Positions 25,501 to 34,018 are shown, numbered from the stretch's first letter. The stretch is DNA of 64,000 nt from Arthrobacter globiformis (GCF_003261175.1 NZ_QLNP01000105.1:1-64000), one strand, 5' to 3'. Program-made: numbers and translations. Notes: a model not told the origin generated them from the sequence alone.

Positions 25501-27090
25501 TTACCCCTTGGCGCCGATCTCCTGGTAGATGCCTGCCATCCAGGCCTCGACGTCGTCCGCTGTGCGGGGGAGCGCTGCGCTGAGGTTCACGGGGCCTTCG
25601 GCCGTCATCAGGATGTCGTCCTCGATGCGCACGCCAATGCCCCGGTACTCCTCGGGAATGGCGAGGTCTTCCTGCTTGAAGTACAGCCCCGGTTCGATGG
25701 TGAAGACCATCCCCTCCCGCAGCTCGCCGTCCAGGTAGAGTTCCCGCTTGGCCTGGGCGCAGTCGTGGACGTCGAGGCCGAGGTGGTGGCTGGTGCCGTG
25801 CGGCATCCAGCGCCGGTGCTGCTGGCCGTCCTCGCCGAGGGCCTCCTCGACGGAGACCGGGAGCAGGCCCCATTCCGCAAGCCGCTCCGCGAGGACGGTG
25901 GTTGCGGCGGTATGGATGTCTCGGAACTTCACGCCGATCCGGGCGGCCGCGAAACCGGCGTCGGCCGCGTCCAGGACCGCTTCGTAGATTTTGCGCTGCA
26001 CGTCCGAGAATGTGCCGTTGGCCGGGAGCGTGCGGGTGATGTCCGCAGTGTAGAGCGAATCGGCCTCGACGCCGGCGTCCAGCAGGAGGAGCTCCCCGGC
26101 GTTGACCTTGCCCGTGTTGCGGGTCCAGTGGAGCACAGTGGCGTTGTTGCCGGAGGCGGCGATGGTGTCGTAGCCGAGTTCGTTGCCCTCCTCGCGGGCG
26201 CGGGCAAAGAAAGCGCCTTCCACCACGCGTTCGCCCCGGAAGTGGGTCAGGGCGCGGGGCAGGGCCTTGACCACTTCGGTGAAGCCTTCCACGGTGGCGG
26301 CCACAGCGGTCTGCATTTGCTCGATTTCCCACTCGTCCTTGGTCAGCCGCAGCTCGGAGAGTGCCTCGGTCAGCTTCTCGTCGAGGGCGTCCAGCACGCC
26401 AAGGTCCAGGTTGTCCGGATCTTTGGCCGTGTTGTAGCGGGCGGTGTCCACGAGCGCGTCGATGTTTTCGTCCACCTTGCGCACCAGGCGGACGGAGATG
26501 CCGCCGATTTCGGGGGCGCCGACGTTCTTGGTGACGGCCATCTCAAGTTCGTCGATGTGGGCGGTGGGGATTCCCAGCCGGGCCTCAAATTCGGCCAGCG
26601 TGGGCCGCGCCCCGATCCAGAACTCGCCCGACCGCGCGTCCGCGTAGAACTGTTCGGTGTCCCGCCCGGCCAGCGGCCGGAAGTAGAGCGTGGCGCGGTG
26701 GTTGCCGCCGTCGTCGCCCTTTCCCTGCCCGACAGGTTCGAAGATGAGCACGGCATCGGGCTCATGGTCCAGCCCGAGGCCGGTGAGGTGGGCAAAGCCG
26801 GAGTGCGGCCGGAACCGGTAGTCGCAGTCATTGGAGCGTACCTTCAGGGGCCCGGCCGGAAGCACCAGGCGTTCACCCTTGAACTGGTCGGAGATGGCAC
26901 GGCGCCTCCTCGCGGCGTGGCTGGCGACGGCGTCCCGTTCAGGGGTCACCTGCGGCGCGGGCGCCCAGTTGCTTGCCATGAAGGCCTTGAAGGCGGCGGA
27001 ACTGGGCCGCTGGGAGCGGTTGTTGACGCGCTCTTCCAGGGGCTGGGAAGCTGTGTTTTCACCGGTGTGGGTGTTGTCTGCATCGTTCAC
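25501..27090 (-). CDS. pepP: Xaa-Pro aminopeptidase (aminopeptidase P)
   Basis: A cytoplasmic M24 metallopeptidase, 529 residues, that removes N-terminal residues preceding Pro. The N-terminal domain (about 65-230) contains FRPHSGFAHLTGLGLDHEPDA. The pita-bread catalytic domain carries all five metal ligands: the two Asp in LLLDAGVEADSLYTADITRT, His in MPHGTSHHLGLDVHD, Glu in FTIEPGLYF and Glu in GVRIEDDILMT. Slightly longer than E. coli PepP through a 45-residue polar N-terminal extension. GTG start at 27090. It is divergent from the PHP gene. Confidence 0.93.
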   Translation of the reverse strand: MNDADNTHTGENTASQPLEERVNNRSQRPSSAAFKAFMASNWAPAPQVTPERDAVASHAARRRRAISDQFKGERLVLPAGPLKVRSNDCDYRFRPHSGFAHLTGLGLDHEPDAVLIFEPVGQGKGDDGGNHRATLYFRPLAGRDTEQFYADARSGEFWIGARPTLAEFEARLGIPTAHIDELEMAVTKNVGAPEIGGISVRLVRKVDENIDALVDTARYNTAKDPDNLDLGVLDALDEKLTEALSELRLTKDEWEIEQMQTAVAATVEGFTEVVKALPRALTHFRGERVVEGAFFARAREEGNELGYDTIAASGNNATVLHWTRNTGKVNAGELLLLDAGVEADSLYTADITRTLPANGTFSDVQRKIYEAVLDAADAGFAAARIGVKFRDIHTAATTVLAERLAEWGLLPVSVEEALGEDGQQHRRWMPHGTSHHLGLDVHDCAQAKRELYLDGELREGMVFTIEPGLYFKQEDLAIPEEYRGIGVRIEDDILMTAEGPVNLSAALPRTADDVEAWMAGIYQEIGAKG

Positions 27091-27183
27091 CGTCCAATAG
27101 TCTCACCAGCCGAGCGGCTTAGGCCAACACCGGCGCGGGAGGGAGAACCACGCCCATCCCGGCCACAGGGGCGCCCCATCTAC

Positions 27184-27195
27184 TAGGCTGGGCTG
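27184..27195 (+). promoter_or_regulatory. Leaderless-type -10 element of the PHP gene
   Basis: TAGGCT (27184-27189), six bases, then GTG 27196. No separate ribosome site is present. Confidence 0.5.
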
Positions 27196-28041
27196 GTGAG
27201 GATAGATCTGCACGCCCACTCGAATATTTCCGACGGCACGGAGACACCGGCGGAGGTCATGGCGGCCGCGGCGGCGGCGGGGCTGAACGTCATTGCGCTG
27301 ACCGACCACGACTCCACGGACGGCTGGGCGGAAGCGTCCCGGGCGGCGATCGACAACGGCGTGGCACTGGTGCCCGGCATGGAGATTTCCTGCCGGACGG
27401 AGCACGGGATCAGCGTCCACCTCCTGAGCTACCTGCACGACCCCACGCACCCGGGCCTGCTCGAGGAAATCACGAAGGCCAGGGACGCCCGCCTGACCCG
27501 CGCGGAACGCATGGTCACGCTGCTTGCTGAGGATTACCCCCTGACCTGGGACGACGTGATCCACCATGTGGCGCCGGGGGCCACGCTGGGACGTCCGCAC
27601 ATCGCCGACGCCCTGGTGGCGGCGGGCGTGGTAGCGGACCGTTCCGAGGCCTTCACCTCGATCCTTACCTCCCGTTCGCGCTATTTCGTGCAGCACTACG
27701 CGCCGGAGCCTGCCCTCGCCGTCGAACTGGTCCGCGACGCCGGCGGCGTTCCCGTCTTTGCCCACCCTGTCGCCTCCGCACGGGGGCGGGTGGTGGGCGA
27801 GAGCACGTACCACGACATGATCGACGCCGGCCTGGCGGGACTGGAGGTCAACCACCGGGACAACCCCGAGGAGGGCCGGGAGTTCCTGCGGAAGCTTGCC
27901 GCCCAGCACGGGCTTATGGTGACCGGGTCGTCGGACTATCACGGCCTGGGCAAGCCGAACCGGCTGGGCGAGAACCTGACCGCCCCGGACGTCCTCGACC
28001 GGATCGAGGAGCTGGGCACAGGCACCGGCGTGGTGCGCTAA
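27196..28041 (+). CDS. PHP-domain phosphoesterase (YciV/RNase AM type)
   Basis: 281 residues. The PHP metal-site motifs are all visible: RIDLHAHSNISDGTETP at the N terminus, ALTDHDSTDGW, GMEISC, GRPHIADALV, VFAHPVASARG and SSDYHGLGK near the end. These bind a trinuclear metal site. The closest characterised enzymes are 3',5'-nucleoside bisphosphate phosphatase and the 5'-3' exoribonuclease AM, so a role in nucleotide or RNA turnover is likely. A polymerase-linked function is excluded by the stand-alone domain. Starts at GTG. A long palindromic repeat follows. Confidence 0.88.
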   Translation: MRIDLHAHSNISDGTETPAEVMAAAAAAGLNVIALTDHDSTDGWAEASRAAIDNGVALVPGMEISCRTEHGISVHLLSYLHDPTHPGLLEEITKARDARLTRAERMVTLLAEDYPLTWDDVIHHVAPGATLGRPHIADALVAAGVVADRSEAFTSILTSRSRYFVQHYAPEPALAVELVRDAGGVPVFAHPVASARGRVVGESTYHDMIDAGLAGLEVNHRDNPEEGREFLRKLAAQHGLMVTGSSDYHGLGKPNRLGENLTAPDVLDRIEELGTGTGVVR

Positions 28042-28064
28042 ACCCACCGCCGTCGTCCGCTCAA

Positions 28065-28130
28065 CCCAAGTAGGTAGCACTTCAGGGCGTTCCCAGCGCT
28101 GGGAACGCCTTGTGCTGCTACCTACTTGGG
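28065..28130. repeat. Palindromic repeat, copy B, between the PHP and methyltransferase genes
   Basis: A 66-base compound palindrome. The outer 15-base-pair stem pairs CCCAAGTAGGTAGCA (28065-28079) with TGCTACCTACTTGGG (28116-28130). The inner part (28084-28111) has arms AGGGCGTTCCC and GGGAACGCCTT around AGCGCT and matches the core of copy A at 10302. It lies 24 bases after the PHP stop and 7 bases before the end of the convergent methyltransferase gene, so it could act as a terminator here, though no T run follows. Confidence 0.88.
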
Positions 28131-28137
28131 CGGGTAC

Positions 28138-29010
28138 CTACACAGGAGGGTAAGAGGCGATCTCGGCGTGCGCCCCAAGCCGCCTGGCCATGACGTCGAT
28201 GGCCGGCTGGTTCTGGTCCACGCAGACGAACCTGCGCCCCAACTTGGCCGCAACGGCGCCGAGTGTGCCGGAACCGGCGAAGAAATCGAGGCACCAGTCA
28301 CCCGGACGGCTGGACGCGGCCACCACGCGGCGCACCAGGCCCTCGGGTTTCTGAGTCGGGTATCCGGTCTTTTCCTTGCCCGTGGGGGAAACGATGGTGT
28401 GCCACCAGACGTCGGTGGGCAGTTTGCCCAGCTCACGCTTGGCCGGCGTCACGAGCCCCGGGGCCATGTAGGGCTCCCGGTCCACCTCGGCGCTGTTGAA
28501 GTGGTACTTGGCCGGGTTTTTGACGTAGACGAGGATGTTGTCGTGTTTGGTGGGCCAACGGTTTTTGGCGCGTGCACCGTAGTCGTAGGCCCAGATGATC
28601 TCGTTCAGGAAGCATTCACGGCCAAAGATGGCATCCAGCATCACTTTGGCGTAGTGCACCTCGCGGTAGTCGAGGTGCAGGTACAGGGTGCCGTCGTCGG
28701 CCAGGAGCCGCCAGGCCTCCACCAGGCGCGGCTCGAGGAAGGACCAATAGTCGCTGAAGGCGTCGTCGTAGCGGTGCAGGGCGCCCTTGATCGTGTCGTA
28801 GGAGCGGCCCTTGAAGCCCACCCGGTCGCCGTCGCCGTCGGCGTTGAGCACCATCTTTGTTTCCTGGCGCTGCTGGGCCCGGCCGGTGTTGAAGGGCGGG
28901 TCCACGTAAATGAGTGTGAAGGCGCCGTCCGGCAGCGTGGGGAGGAAGTCCGCGTTATCCGCGTGCACCACCAGGTTGCTGCCGTCCGGCGCCCAGACAG
29001 TTTCAGTCAT
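28138..29010 (-). CDS. Orphan DNA methyltransferase, beta class (N6-adenine or N4-cytosine)
   Basis: 290 residues. The catalytic motif DPPFNTG (motif IV) is at about residue 37 and the SAM-binding FAGSGTLGAVAAKLGRRFVCVDQN (motif I) at about 243, the order of the beta class. The segment WAYDYGARAKNRWPTKHDNILVYVKN, with a tract rich in aromatic and basic residues, resembles type III Mod enzymes and is likely in the target-recognition region. No restriction gene is next to it. It starts 5 bases after the stop of the DEAD-box helicase and so is co-transcribed with it. The recognition site cannot be read from the sequence. Confidence 0.88.
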   Translation of the reverse strand: MTETVWAPDGSNLVVHADNADFLPTLPDGAFTLIYVDPPFNTGRAQQRQETKMVLNADGDGDRVGFKGRSYDTIKGALHRYDDAFSDYWSFLEPRLVEAWRLLADDGTLYLHLDYREVHYAKVMLDAIFGRECFLNEIIWAYDYGARAKNRWPTKHDNILVYVKNPAKYHFNSAEVDREPYMAPGLVTPAKRELGKLPTDVWWHTIVSPTGKEKTGYPTQKPEGLVRRVVAASSRPGDWCLDFFAGSGTLGAVAAKLGRRFVCVDQNQPAIDVMARRLGAHAEIASYPPV

Positions 29011-29015
29011 TGAGG

Positions 29016-30704
29016 CTATGGGGCCTCGGTGCCGGGCTGCGAGCCGGTTGCGGCGGATTCGCCGGAGACCACTTCGCCGTTGCGGCGGCGCGTGCGGGTG
29101 CGGTTGCGGCGCGCGCGCGCCGGCTGCTCGCCTTCAACGGTCGCAGTGGAAGCGGGGCCGGTTCCGGCCTCCGCGCCGATATCTGAAGAACGGCTGTCTG
29201 AAGAACGACGGCGGTGCTCGCCCGAACGCTTGGCCGCGTCACCGCCGCGGCGGCTGCCTTCCCTGCTGCCTTCCCTGCTGCCGGAGCGGCCGGAATCGCG
29301 GCCGCCGGAGCGGCTGTTCTTCTTGCCGGTCTCGCCCAGGTCCTCCAGGACCTCGGCGTCAACGCCGGCGAGGGTGCGCTTGCTGCGCGGGAGCCGGCCC
29401 TTGGTGCCCTCGGGGATGTCCAGGTCCTCGTACAGGTGAGCTGAGGAGGAGTAGGTTTCGACGGGCTCGGGAACGCTCAGCCCCAGCGCCTTGTTGATGA
29501 GGCCCCAGCGCGGCATGTCATCCCAGTCCACGAACGTGACGGCGGTGCCCTTGTTGCCGGCGCGGCCGGTGCGGCCCACGCGGTGCAGGTAGATCTTCTC
29601 GTCCTCGACGCACTGGTAGTTGATGACGTGCGTGACGTCGTCGACGTCGATTCCGCGGGCTGCGACGTCGGTGGCCACCAGGACGTCCACCTTGTTGTTG
29701 CGGAAAGCGCGGAGTGCCTGCTCGCGGGCTCCCTGGCCGAGATCGCCGTGGATGGCGGCGGCGGCGAACCCGCGGTCCACGAGTTCCTCCGCAACCTTTG
29801 CGGCGGTGCGCTTGGTCTTGGTGAAGATGATGGTGCGGCCGCGGCCGCGGGCCTGCAGGATACGGGCCACCACCTCGGTCTTATCCATGCTGTGTGCACG
29901 GTAGATGAGCTGACGGATGTCGCGCTTGGTCAGGCCCTCGTCGTCCGGATCCGCCGCGCGGATGTGGGTGGGCTGCGTCATGTAGCGGCGGGCCATGGCA
30001 ATGACCGGGCCGGGCATCGTGGCCGAGAACAGGAGGGTCTGGCGGACTGGCGGGGTGCCGGCGATGAGGGTCTCGACGTCGGGCAGGAAGCCGAGGTCCA
30101 GCATCTCGTCCGCTTCGTCCAGCACCACGATCTTGACGTTCTTCAGAACCAGGTGCTTCTGCTTGTAGAGGTCGATGAGGCGGCCCGGCGTGCCGACCAC
30201 CACCTCGACGCCCTTCTGCAGCGCATCGATCTGCGGCTCATAGGCGCGTCCGCCGTAAATCGTTGCGATCCGGGCGTTGCGCTTGCGGGATGCGGCCTGC
30301 AGATCGTTGGCAACCTGCACGGCGAGCTCGCGCGTGGGTACGATCACCATGGCCTGCGGCGCCCCGGGAGCGGGCAGTTTGTCGAAGCCGGCGTCGTCGC
30401 GGCCCACCACGCGCTGCAGCGCGGGAATGCCGAAGCCGAGGGTCTTGCCCGTGCCGGTCTTGGCCTGGCCGATGATGTCGTGGCCGGACAGCGCGACGGG
30501 CAGCGTCATGGCCTGGATGGGGAAGGGGTGCGTGATGCCGGCGTCGGCCAGGGACTCGACGATGTCGGCGCGGACATCGAAGTCCGCGAACGACTTTTCG
30601 GCTATTTCGTGCGGCTTCTCATCCGAGATGATGGTCTCTTCCGGCTCAATGGTCTCGGTGCCGGTGTCGTCGGAAAGAAGCTGGTGGGTATGCAATTCAC
30701 TCAC
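29016..30704 (-). CDS. DEAD-box RNA helicase
   Basis: 562 residues. Helicase motifs in order: Q motif region FPIQAMTLPVALSGHD, Walker A AKTGTGKTLGFGIP, PTRELAVQVA, TPGRLI, VVLDEADEMLDLGF, the SAT motif FSATMP, IFTKTKRTA, ATDVAARGIDVDDVTHVINY, and HRVGRTGRAG. The last 130 residues are a disordered tail rich in Arg, Ser and Gly with SRSGGRDSGRSGSREGSREG and a basic RRNRTRTRRR stretch, suited to RNA binding. It corresponds to RhlE-type Rv3211 by neighbourhood. GTG 30704 has AAGGAAA upstream. The leader is long (see next entry). Confidence 0.93.
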   Translation of the reverse strand: MSELHTHQLLSDDTGTETIEPEETIISDEKPHEIAEKSFADFDVRADIVESLADAGITHPFPIQAMTLPVALSGHDIIGQAKTGTGKTLGFGIPALQRVVGRDDAGFDKLPAPGAPQAMVIVPTRELAVQVANDLQAASRKRNARIATIYGGRAYEPQIDALQKGVEVVVGTPGRLIDLYKQKHLVLKNVKIVVLDEADEMLDLGFLPDVETLIAGTPPVRQTLLFSATMPGPVIAMARRYMTQPTHIRAADPDDEGLTKRDIRQLIYRAHSMDKTEVVARILQARGRGRTIIFTKTKRTAAKVAEELVDRGFAAAAIHGDLGQGAREQALRAFRNNKVDVLVATDVAARGIDVDDVTHVINYQCVEDEKIYLHRVGRTGRAGNKGTAVTFVDWDDMPRWGLINKALGLSVPEPVETYSSSAHLYEDLDIPEGTKGRLPRSKRTLAGVDAEVLEDLGETGKKNSRSGGRDSGRSGSREGSREGSRRGGDAAKRSGEHRRRSSDSRSSDIGAEAGTGPASTATVEGEQPARARRNRTRTRRRNGEVVSGESAATGSQPGTEAP

Positions 30705-31007
30705 AGGGGAGTTTCCTTATTCATTTGGGCATTGGCGCCGCCTGCTCAACGGGCCGGCCCGCAGGGGCCGTTCCGGAGCACGCTCAGGCGCGCAAGCAAT
30801 TCCAGTGGAAGCCGATCGCGGGCTATCTAAATGCCGGCACTGGGGACCGGCGGGTGTGACTCAAGATCGCGTAGGGGCGGGCTTGTTGAATTCAATTTAC
30901 GGAAATCAACGACCGGGCATCCATTACTACCTAGCCAGTCTACTGGCAAACCCGTGTTTTCCTTGACTCGGGCCGCCGCGGGGACAGTTGCGGCCCGCGG
31001 GAGCGGT
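30705..31007 (-). promoter_or_regulatory. Long spacer and probable leader of the helicase gene
   Basis: 303 bases separate the RNB ribonuclease stop from the helicase start, with no open frame I accept. A GC-rich self-complementary stretch lies close to the helicase start (30740-30780: GGGCCGGCCC followed by GGGGCC). A possible -35 TTGCCA (minus strand, 30944-30949) with a poor -10 about 17 bases on would give a leader over 200 bases long. Cold-inducible DEAD-box helicase genes often have such leaders, but promoter and function here are guesses. Confidence 0.35.
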
Positions 31008-32549
31008 TCAGTTGACGAGCTCGAGGCGGATCTCCCGGGTTGCGATGTCCGAGGAAACGAGCCGGACCCGGACCCTGGTGCCGGGTTCCATCTCTCCCTC
31101 ACATTTGGCCGTCACGGCCGGTTCGGCGATCTGGACGACGCCGGTGGGGCCGGATCCGTTGCTCCCCTTGCCGTTCAGGCCCTTCCCGTTGGTGCCGTTC
31201 CCGTTTCCGCTGCTGTTCCCTGCGGCATTGCCGCTGCCGTTCCCGTTGCCGTTTTTGGCCGGCTTTGACCCTGAGATCACCACTGCATCGAATTCCTGCC
31301 CGATGTGGTTGATCAGCAGCGCGGCTTCCACAGTGTCCAGGGCAAGCCGTTCCATCCTTGCCGCCAGCTGGTCCGAGTACGCCATGATCTCGGGCAGCGA
31401 GGGGAGCGCCTCCCGGGCCCAGGCCGGCACCGGCAGGCCATTGCTCAGTGCCTCGCAGATGACCAAAACAAACCGGTCCACGAGGCGGCGGAGCGGCGCG
31501 GTGGTGTGGGCGTACGCCGTGCCGATGGCTGACTGGACGGCGTCCTCCGGAACGGTTCCGTCGAAGTGCGTGTACGTGGCGCCGCGGAAGAGCATGCCGG
31601 CCGCGTGGAGGATCGCCAATTGCCGGTGGTCGGTGGGGTCCAGGGTGCGCAGGTACTCGCCGTAGGTCTCCTGCCCGTCCCACGGCTTGCCCAGCGCGGC
31701 TGTCTGCCGCCTGAAGTGGCTGAGGGAGCGTTCATCCGGGGCAGGCATGGTCCGCAGGATCCCCACTTTGCCGTTGAGCATCAGGGAAGCGGCGGCCATG
31801 CCGGTCATGAGCGAAATCTGGGCATTCCACTCCTCAACGGGAAGCTGGGGGACCGCCACGATCCGGTAGCCGCCGTCGGGAAGCTGGACGATCTCCTGTT
31901 CCGGCATGTTCAGGCTGGCCCCACCGCGGGCCCGTTCCAGGTCCACGCGCTTGCGCCCCACCTCGCGCAGGAGCTGCAGGATGGGAGGGGCCGTGCCGGC
32001 GTCCAGTTCTGCCTGGACGCCCTTGTAGTTGAGCTTGGCCCGGCTGCGCACGGCGGCCCGGCGCACCAGGACGGACACCACCTCGGCGGCGGCGTCGAGC
32101 TCGAACTCCCAGACGAAAGCGGAGCACAGCTGCCCGGCCAGCAGGCTGCCGGCGTTCTCGCTGATGACCTCCGGGTGCAGCGGGATCCGGCCGTCCGGGG
32201 CGTAGAAGGTCTGGCCGCGGCGGCGGGTCTCGGCGTCGAGCGCGCCGCCCGGCTGCACGAACGACGGAACATCGGCAATGGCATACAGGATCCGGTAGCC
32301 CTCGCCGAGGCGTTCGATGAACAGTGCCTGGTCAAGGTCGGTGGACGACGGCGGATCGATGGTCAGGAAGTCCACCCCGGTCAGGTCCAGGGCAGGGAAT
32401 CCCCGGTCGGCGACGGCGGCTTCGGCTTCCTTGAGCACGTCCTCGGGGAATTCCCCCGGAAGCTCCAGTTCCGTCCGCAGCGCGCTCAAAGCCTCCGCGA
32501 GCGCGTTGGTCTGCTCGTGGACGCTGGGCGACAACCGATGATGTGACAC
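31008..32549 (-). CDS. RNB-domain 3'-5' exoribonuclease with Asn/Gly linker
   Basis: 513 residues. The RNB domain runs from about residue 50: FLTIDPPSSTDLDQALFIERLGEGYRILYAIADVPSFVQPGG contains the acidic residues that bind Mg2+, ending with the conserved TAPLRRLVDRFV at about 353. No N-terminal cold-shock domains are present, so it is the short actinobacterial form. At about 430-470 lies an unusual Asn/Gly/Ser-rich linker (KNGNGNGSGNAAGNSSGNG), followed by a short S1-like end. GTG 32549 has TAACCT 7 bases upstream. It is divergent from the ferritin-like gene. Confidence 0.88.
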   Translation of the reverse strand: MSHHRLSPSVHEQTNALAEALSALRTELELPGEFPEDVLKEAEAAVADRGFPALDLTGVDFLTIDPPSSTDLDQALFIERLGEGYRILYAIADVPSFVQPGGALDAETRRRGQTFYAPDGRIPLHPEVISENAGSLLAGQLCSAFVWEFELDAAAEVVSVLVRRAAVRSRAKLNYKGVQAELDAGTAPPILQLLREVGRKRVDLERARGGASLNMPEQEIVQLPDGGYRIVAVPQLPVEEWNAQISLMTGMAAASLMLNGKVGILRTMPAPDERSLSHFRRQTAALGKPWDGQETYGEYLRTLDPTDHRQLAILHAAGMLFRGATYTHFDGTVPEDAVQSAIGTAYAHTTAPLRRLVDRFVLVICEALSNGLPVPAWAREALPSLPEIMAYSDQLAARMERLALDTVEAALLINHIGQEFDAVVISGSKPAKNGNGNGSGNAAGNSSGNGNGTNGKGLNGKGSNGSGPTGVVQIAEPAVTAKCEGEMEPGTRVRVRLVSSDIATREIRLELVN

Positions 32550-32590
32550 GAAAATCAGGTTAGCCCGAATTGCGCCGTTAGTCTTGGATT
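32550..32590. promoter_or_regulatory. Overlapping divergent leaderless promoters, RNB ribonuclease and ferritin-like gene
   Basis: Only 41 bases separate the two start codons. Minus-strand TAACCT (32557-32562) is 7 bases from GTG 32549. Plus-strand TAGTCT (32579-32584) is 6 bases from ATG 32591. With a 17-base spacer the -35 of each promoter would fall on the -10 of the other (32556-32561 and 32580-32585). Polymerase could therefore occupy only one promoter at a time. Confidence 0.55.
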
Positions 32591-33277
32591 ATGGGCACAT
32601 CCTCGGCTGACACCGCTCGCTACGACCGCTTCGTCGCAGACCTGTTCGGCGTGATGGCCTACGGCGAACTGTCCGCGTTCGAACGGCTCTCGTCCGACGC
32701 CCGCTACTCACCCACGCTGCACGACCGCGCCGTGCTCGGCCGGATCGCCGTCATCGAATTCCAGCACTACGAGCTGGTGAGCGCCAAGCTGGCCGGGATG
32801 GGCGTCGACGTCGAAGATGCGATGCTGCCGTTCCAGCTGGCCGTGGACCACTTCCATGAGCGGACCCGCCCGGCGGACTGGTACGAGTCCCTGATGAAGG
32901 CCTACGTGGTGGACACGGTGTCCGCCGATTTCTACCGGGCAGTGGCCCGGTTTGTGGATGCCGGAACCCGTGATGTCATCCAGCAGATCCAGTCGTCGGA
33001 AGAGGCCACGGCCGTGCTTCGGGAACGGCTCAGCGGGGCGCTGGCGGACGATCCCCGGCTCGCGTCCAGGCTGGCTCTGTGGGGCCGCCGCCTCCTCGGC
33101 GAAGCGATCACGCAGGCCCAGCGCGTGGGCCACGAGCACGCCTTTCTTGGCGAGCTGTTCGTCGAATCGGAGCCCGGTGCCACGGATGCCACCGCACGCG
33201 AGCTGGTGCGGGGCATCACCGCCGAAGTCGCGGAGAACCATTCCCGGCGGATGGTCCAGCTGGGCCTGAGCGGGTAA
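32591..33277 (+). CDS. Ferritin-like fold protein, MiaE-like
   Basis: 228 residues, helical. Possible di-metal ligands are spaced as in ferritin-like four-helix bundles: Glu in YGELSAFERL (about 26), ExxH in VIEFQHYEL (about 55), Asp/Glu around YVVDTVSADFYRA (about 105), and ExxH-like HEHAFLGELF (about 182). The family (PF13794 type) is often annotated as tRNA-(ms2io6A) hydroxylase-like. No substrate is proven in actinobacteria. It is linked with the DEAD-box helicase and RNase genes, as Rv3210c is with Rv3211, which would suit an RNA-related job, but that is inference. Confidence 0.82.
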   Translation: MGTSSADTARYDRFVADLFGVMAYGELSAFERLSSDARYSPTLHDRAVLGRIAVIEFQHYELVSAKLAGMGVDVEDAMLPFQLAVDHFHERTRPADWYESLMKAYVVDTVSADFYRAVARFVDAGTRDVIQQIQSSEEATAVLRERLSGALADDPRLASRLALWGRRLLGEAITQAQRVGHEHAFLGELFVESEPGATDATARELVRGITAEVAENHSRRMVQLGLSG

Positions 33278-33316
33278 GCCGGGACCCGCTCTCGGTCGGC
33301 GCGCCGGCCGGTCCGC

Positions 33317-34018
33317 TTACGAGACGGCAGCCGGGGACGTTGCGTCGAGGGCGTCGAGCAGTTCCGCCGCGGCTGCTGCCGGGTCCGGCGCCTCGGTGAT
33401 GGCCCGCACGACGACGATGCGGCTGGCTCCGGCCGCCAGGACCTGCTCCACGTTCGTGCGGTCGATCCCGCCGATCGCGAACCAGGGCAACAGCAGGCCG
33501 CCGACCCGTTCCTCGTTTGCGGTGCGGACGGCCTCCGCCGCATAGCGCACCAGGTCGAGCCCGACGGCGGCGCGCCCGGGCTTGGTGGGGGTGGCCCACA
33601 GCGGGCCCACGCAGAAATAGTCCAGGCCGCTGCGCCCGTGGGCGGCGCCGACGGCGGCATCCACCTGTTCCGTGCTGTGGGTGGACAGCCCGATCACGGT
33701 GGAATCGTGCAGCAGCTTCCGGGCGGCCCGGAGCGGCAGGTCCTTCTGGCCGATGTGGAACACGGGTGCACCGGCGATGGACGCGATGTCGGCGCGGTCA
33801 TTCACGGCCCAGAGCCGGCCGTGCCTGCGGGCGGTGGCATGGACTACTTCCAGCAGTTCGAGTTCCTCGGCTGCCTCGATGCTCTTGTCCCGCAGTTGGA
33901 TGATATCCACGCCGCCGGCAAACGCCGCGTCCACGAAGTCCGCAAAGTCCCCGCGGTCCTTGCGGGCGTCGGTGCAGAGGTACAGGCGGGCGGCGGTATG
34001 GGCAGAGTGCACGGTCAT
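33317..34018 (-). CDS. thiE: Thiamine-phosphate synthase
   Basis: Joins the pyrimidine and thiazole moieties to give thiamine phosphate. 233 residues, TIM barrel. Motifs: [75 protein letters not shown] with the phosphate-binding TPTK, and [12 protein letters not shown]. It is transcribed away from thiO. TAAGGT six bases before the ATG suggests a leaderless message, which would leave thiE outside the TPP riboswitch that controls thiO-thiS-thiG. Confidence 0.94.
   Translation of the reverse strand: MTVHSAHTAARLYLCTDARKDRGDFADFVDAAFAGGVDIIQLRDKSIEAAEELELLEVVHATARRHGRLWAVNDRADIASIAGAPVFHIGQKDLPLRAARKLLHDSTVIGLSTHSTEQVDAAVGAAHGRSGLDYFCVGPLWATPTKPGRAAVGLDLVRYAAEAVRTANEERVGGLLLPWFAIGGIDRTNVEQVLAAGASRIVVVRAITEAPDPAAAAAELLDALDATSPAAVS

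Noticed and set aside
28138-29010. Restriction-modification system
   Set aside because: There is only a methyltransferase; its neighbours are a helicase of DEAD-box RNA type and a PHP phosphoesterase with no restriction-nuclease motif.
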